From NCBI RefSeq assembly GCF_037975245.1, contig NC_092580.1, positions 26,997,501 through 27,061,500 of the forward strand: a stretch of 64,000 nucleotides of DNA, written 5' to 3'. Shown here piece after piece: positions 62,957 to 64,000 of the stretch. Within the stretch, counting starts at the first letter, position 1; the number at the start of each line of letters is the position of its first letter. The notes below the pieces were generated by a model. It saw only the letters and a program-made list of their open reading frames with translations. It was not told the origin of the DNA and did no database searches. This DNA comes from Apostichopus japonicus (lineage: Eukaryota; Echinodermata; Holothuroidea; Aspidochirotida; Stichopodidae). The translations under genes and the position numbers were made by a program.

Positions 62957-64000
62957 CTAGGCCTAGGTGGGATTAAACAGGGAGAAAAAGAAGGATATAG
63001 TTCAGAATAGTTTGAACTTATTGCTCCATGAAACATCATAATTCAGGCTAAGCCTAGCACTCAATTTCCATACAATTGTTAGATTTACAAAGTTTCTTCT
63101 GTGACAATCTAATGTACCACTACATTCCACTTTGTGCTTTGACTCAACAGTAAAATAACAATGTAGCCTAGGCCCTATTAAACCTTCAGCCAACCACAGA
63201 AGTATTTCTGAATGGCACTGGGACATTGATAGACTTGAAAAACAGTCATTTGTTTGTTTCCCTAATATAGGCTAGGCTAACTACATTTGTTGCATAGCCT
63301 ATGCCTACCTTGGGCCCTAGGCTACAGATCTGTGCCCCGACTACACTGTTAGACAAATTTTTGTGAATCGACCAAATCGTTAAACCTATAGGTTATCGGT
63401 CGGAATCCTAATGTTATACAAAGTTAAGCTGTTTCCATGAGCCACATTAAACATGGTATTAGTCAGACGTTGGCCTATGCTAATGCATTCTGCTTAACAC
63501 TAGTAATAACAGATTACGTTAGGCTAGTATCGCTGTAGCGATCTAGGCACAAGATTTCCATTTTGACACTGGATCGACGACACAAAATTCACATGTGAGC
63601 GATATATTCTTCTACAGATAAACGTCAAGAATGATCCAAAAAGAAAGGAAGAAACAATTTGTCATTTTCTTTTAAATGTGAAATATACCTGAGACTACCC
63701 TGCCAATCCTCGTTCTTTACAGCAAGTAGGGATCAAGAGCGCTTGCGTGAAGATGAAGCTTGCTACAAGTCGTTTCTCCAAGCCGTACAAAATGTGAATT
63801 GTGAAAGTGACAGATTTACATATGTAATGTACAGTAGTAACCTGTACTGGCTAGCACAACTCTGTAACTAGAAGAAGGCTACAAACTTGACTAAAAGCAA
63901 TAAAATAATATTTAAAAAATGATAAAGGGTTATTTTCAGGAATGTAGTTCAGGGTAACTAATAATACACATCCAGCCTTGTTGCATATTAAGTTGGAACT
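62957..64000. other. 5' region of ATP5F1C
   Basis: Should hold, or lead to, the presequence exon and promoter. Donor-like sites are present (for example CCCAAG followed by GTAGGC near 63,312) but none follows a coding segment with an ATG that looks like an import signal. Confidence 0.4.

Overview
This is a eukaryotic genomic window: split genes with GT-AG introns, AT-rich introns, many microsatellites and minisatellites, and a dense load of DNA transposons, LINE remnants and one LTR retrotransposon. Gene content (a ciliary CEP41, an ST8Sia-type sialyltransferase, nuclear-encoded ATP synthase gamma), together with the retained minor-class introns and the abundant hAT MITEs, suggests an animal, probably an invertebrate deuterostome such as an echinoderm. 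That placement is inference; nothing here fixes the species.

Layout. 2,063-23,996 (minus): CEP41, reconstructed as 13 coding exons of which 12 are well supported. Phases close exactly to about 359 codons if one tentative 49-nt exon is accepted. Two of its introns carry minor (U12) spliceosome signals, one of them AT-AC. 24.0-28.2 kb: intergenic, with a hAT MITE 218 bp upstream of the CEP41 ATG. 28,238-47,458 (plus): a three-exon type II membrane sialyltransferase of the ST8Sia kind (365 codons plus stop). Its first intron is 17.2 kb and holds a complete Ty3/Gypsy element (32,652-40,561), whose two 1,303-bp LTRs differ at only two positions I noticed and which has a likely -1 frameshift site joining gag and pol. 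The same intron also holds a 1-kb hAT element, RT-type LINE debris and several tandem repeats. 47.5-51 kb: a tRNA-derived SINE and a minisatellite with long (GAT)n expansions inside its units. 50,975-52,892 (minus): a LINE reverse transcriptase pseudogene with a MITE inserted in its last codons. 53,238-53,619: a 382-bp near-perfect fold-back element. 56,312-62,956 (minus): ATP5F1C, seven coding exons with a fully closed reading frame. A MITE sits just inside the splice donor of one exon, and the mitochondrial presequence exon was not found.

The three host genes are functionally unrelated (cilia/centrosome, Golgi glycosylation, mitochondrial ATP synthesis); I see no operon-like or cluster logic. 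The most interesting signals are the two U12 introns in CEP41, the gag-pol recoding site of the Gypsy element, the series of hAT elements whose 8-bp target duplications can be read directly, a sequence core shared between hAT elements with different termini, and the fold-back element.
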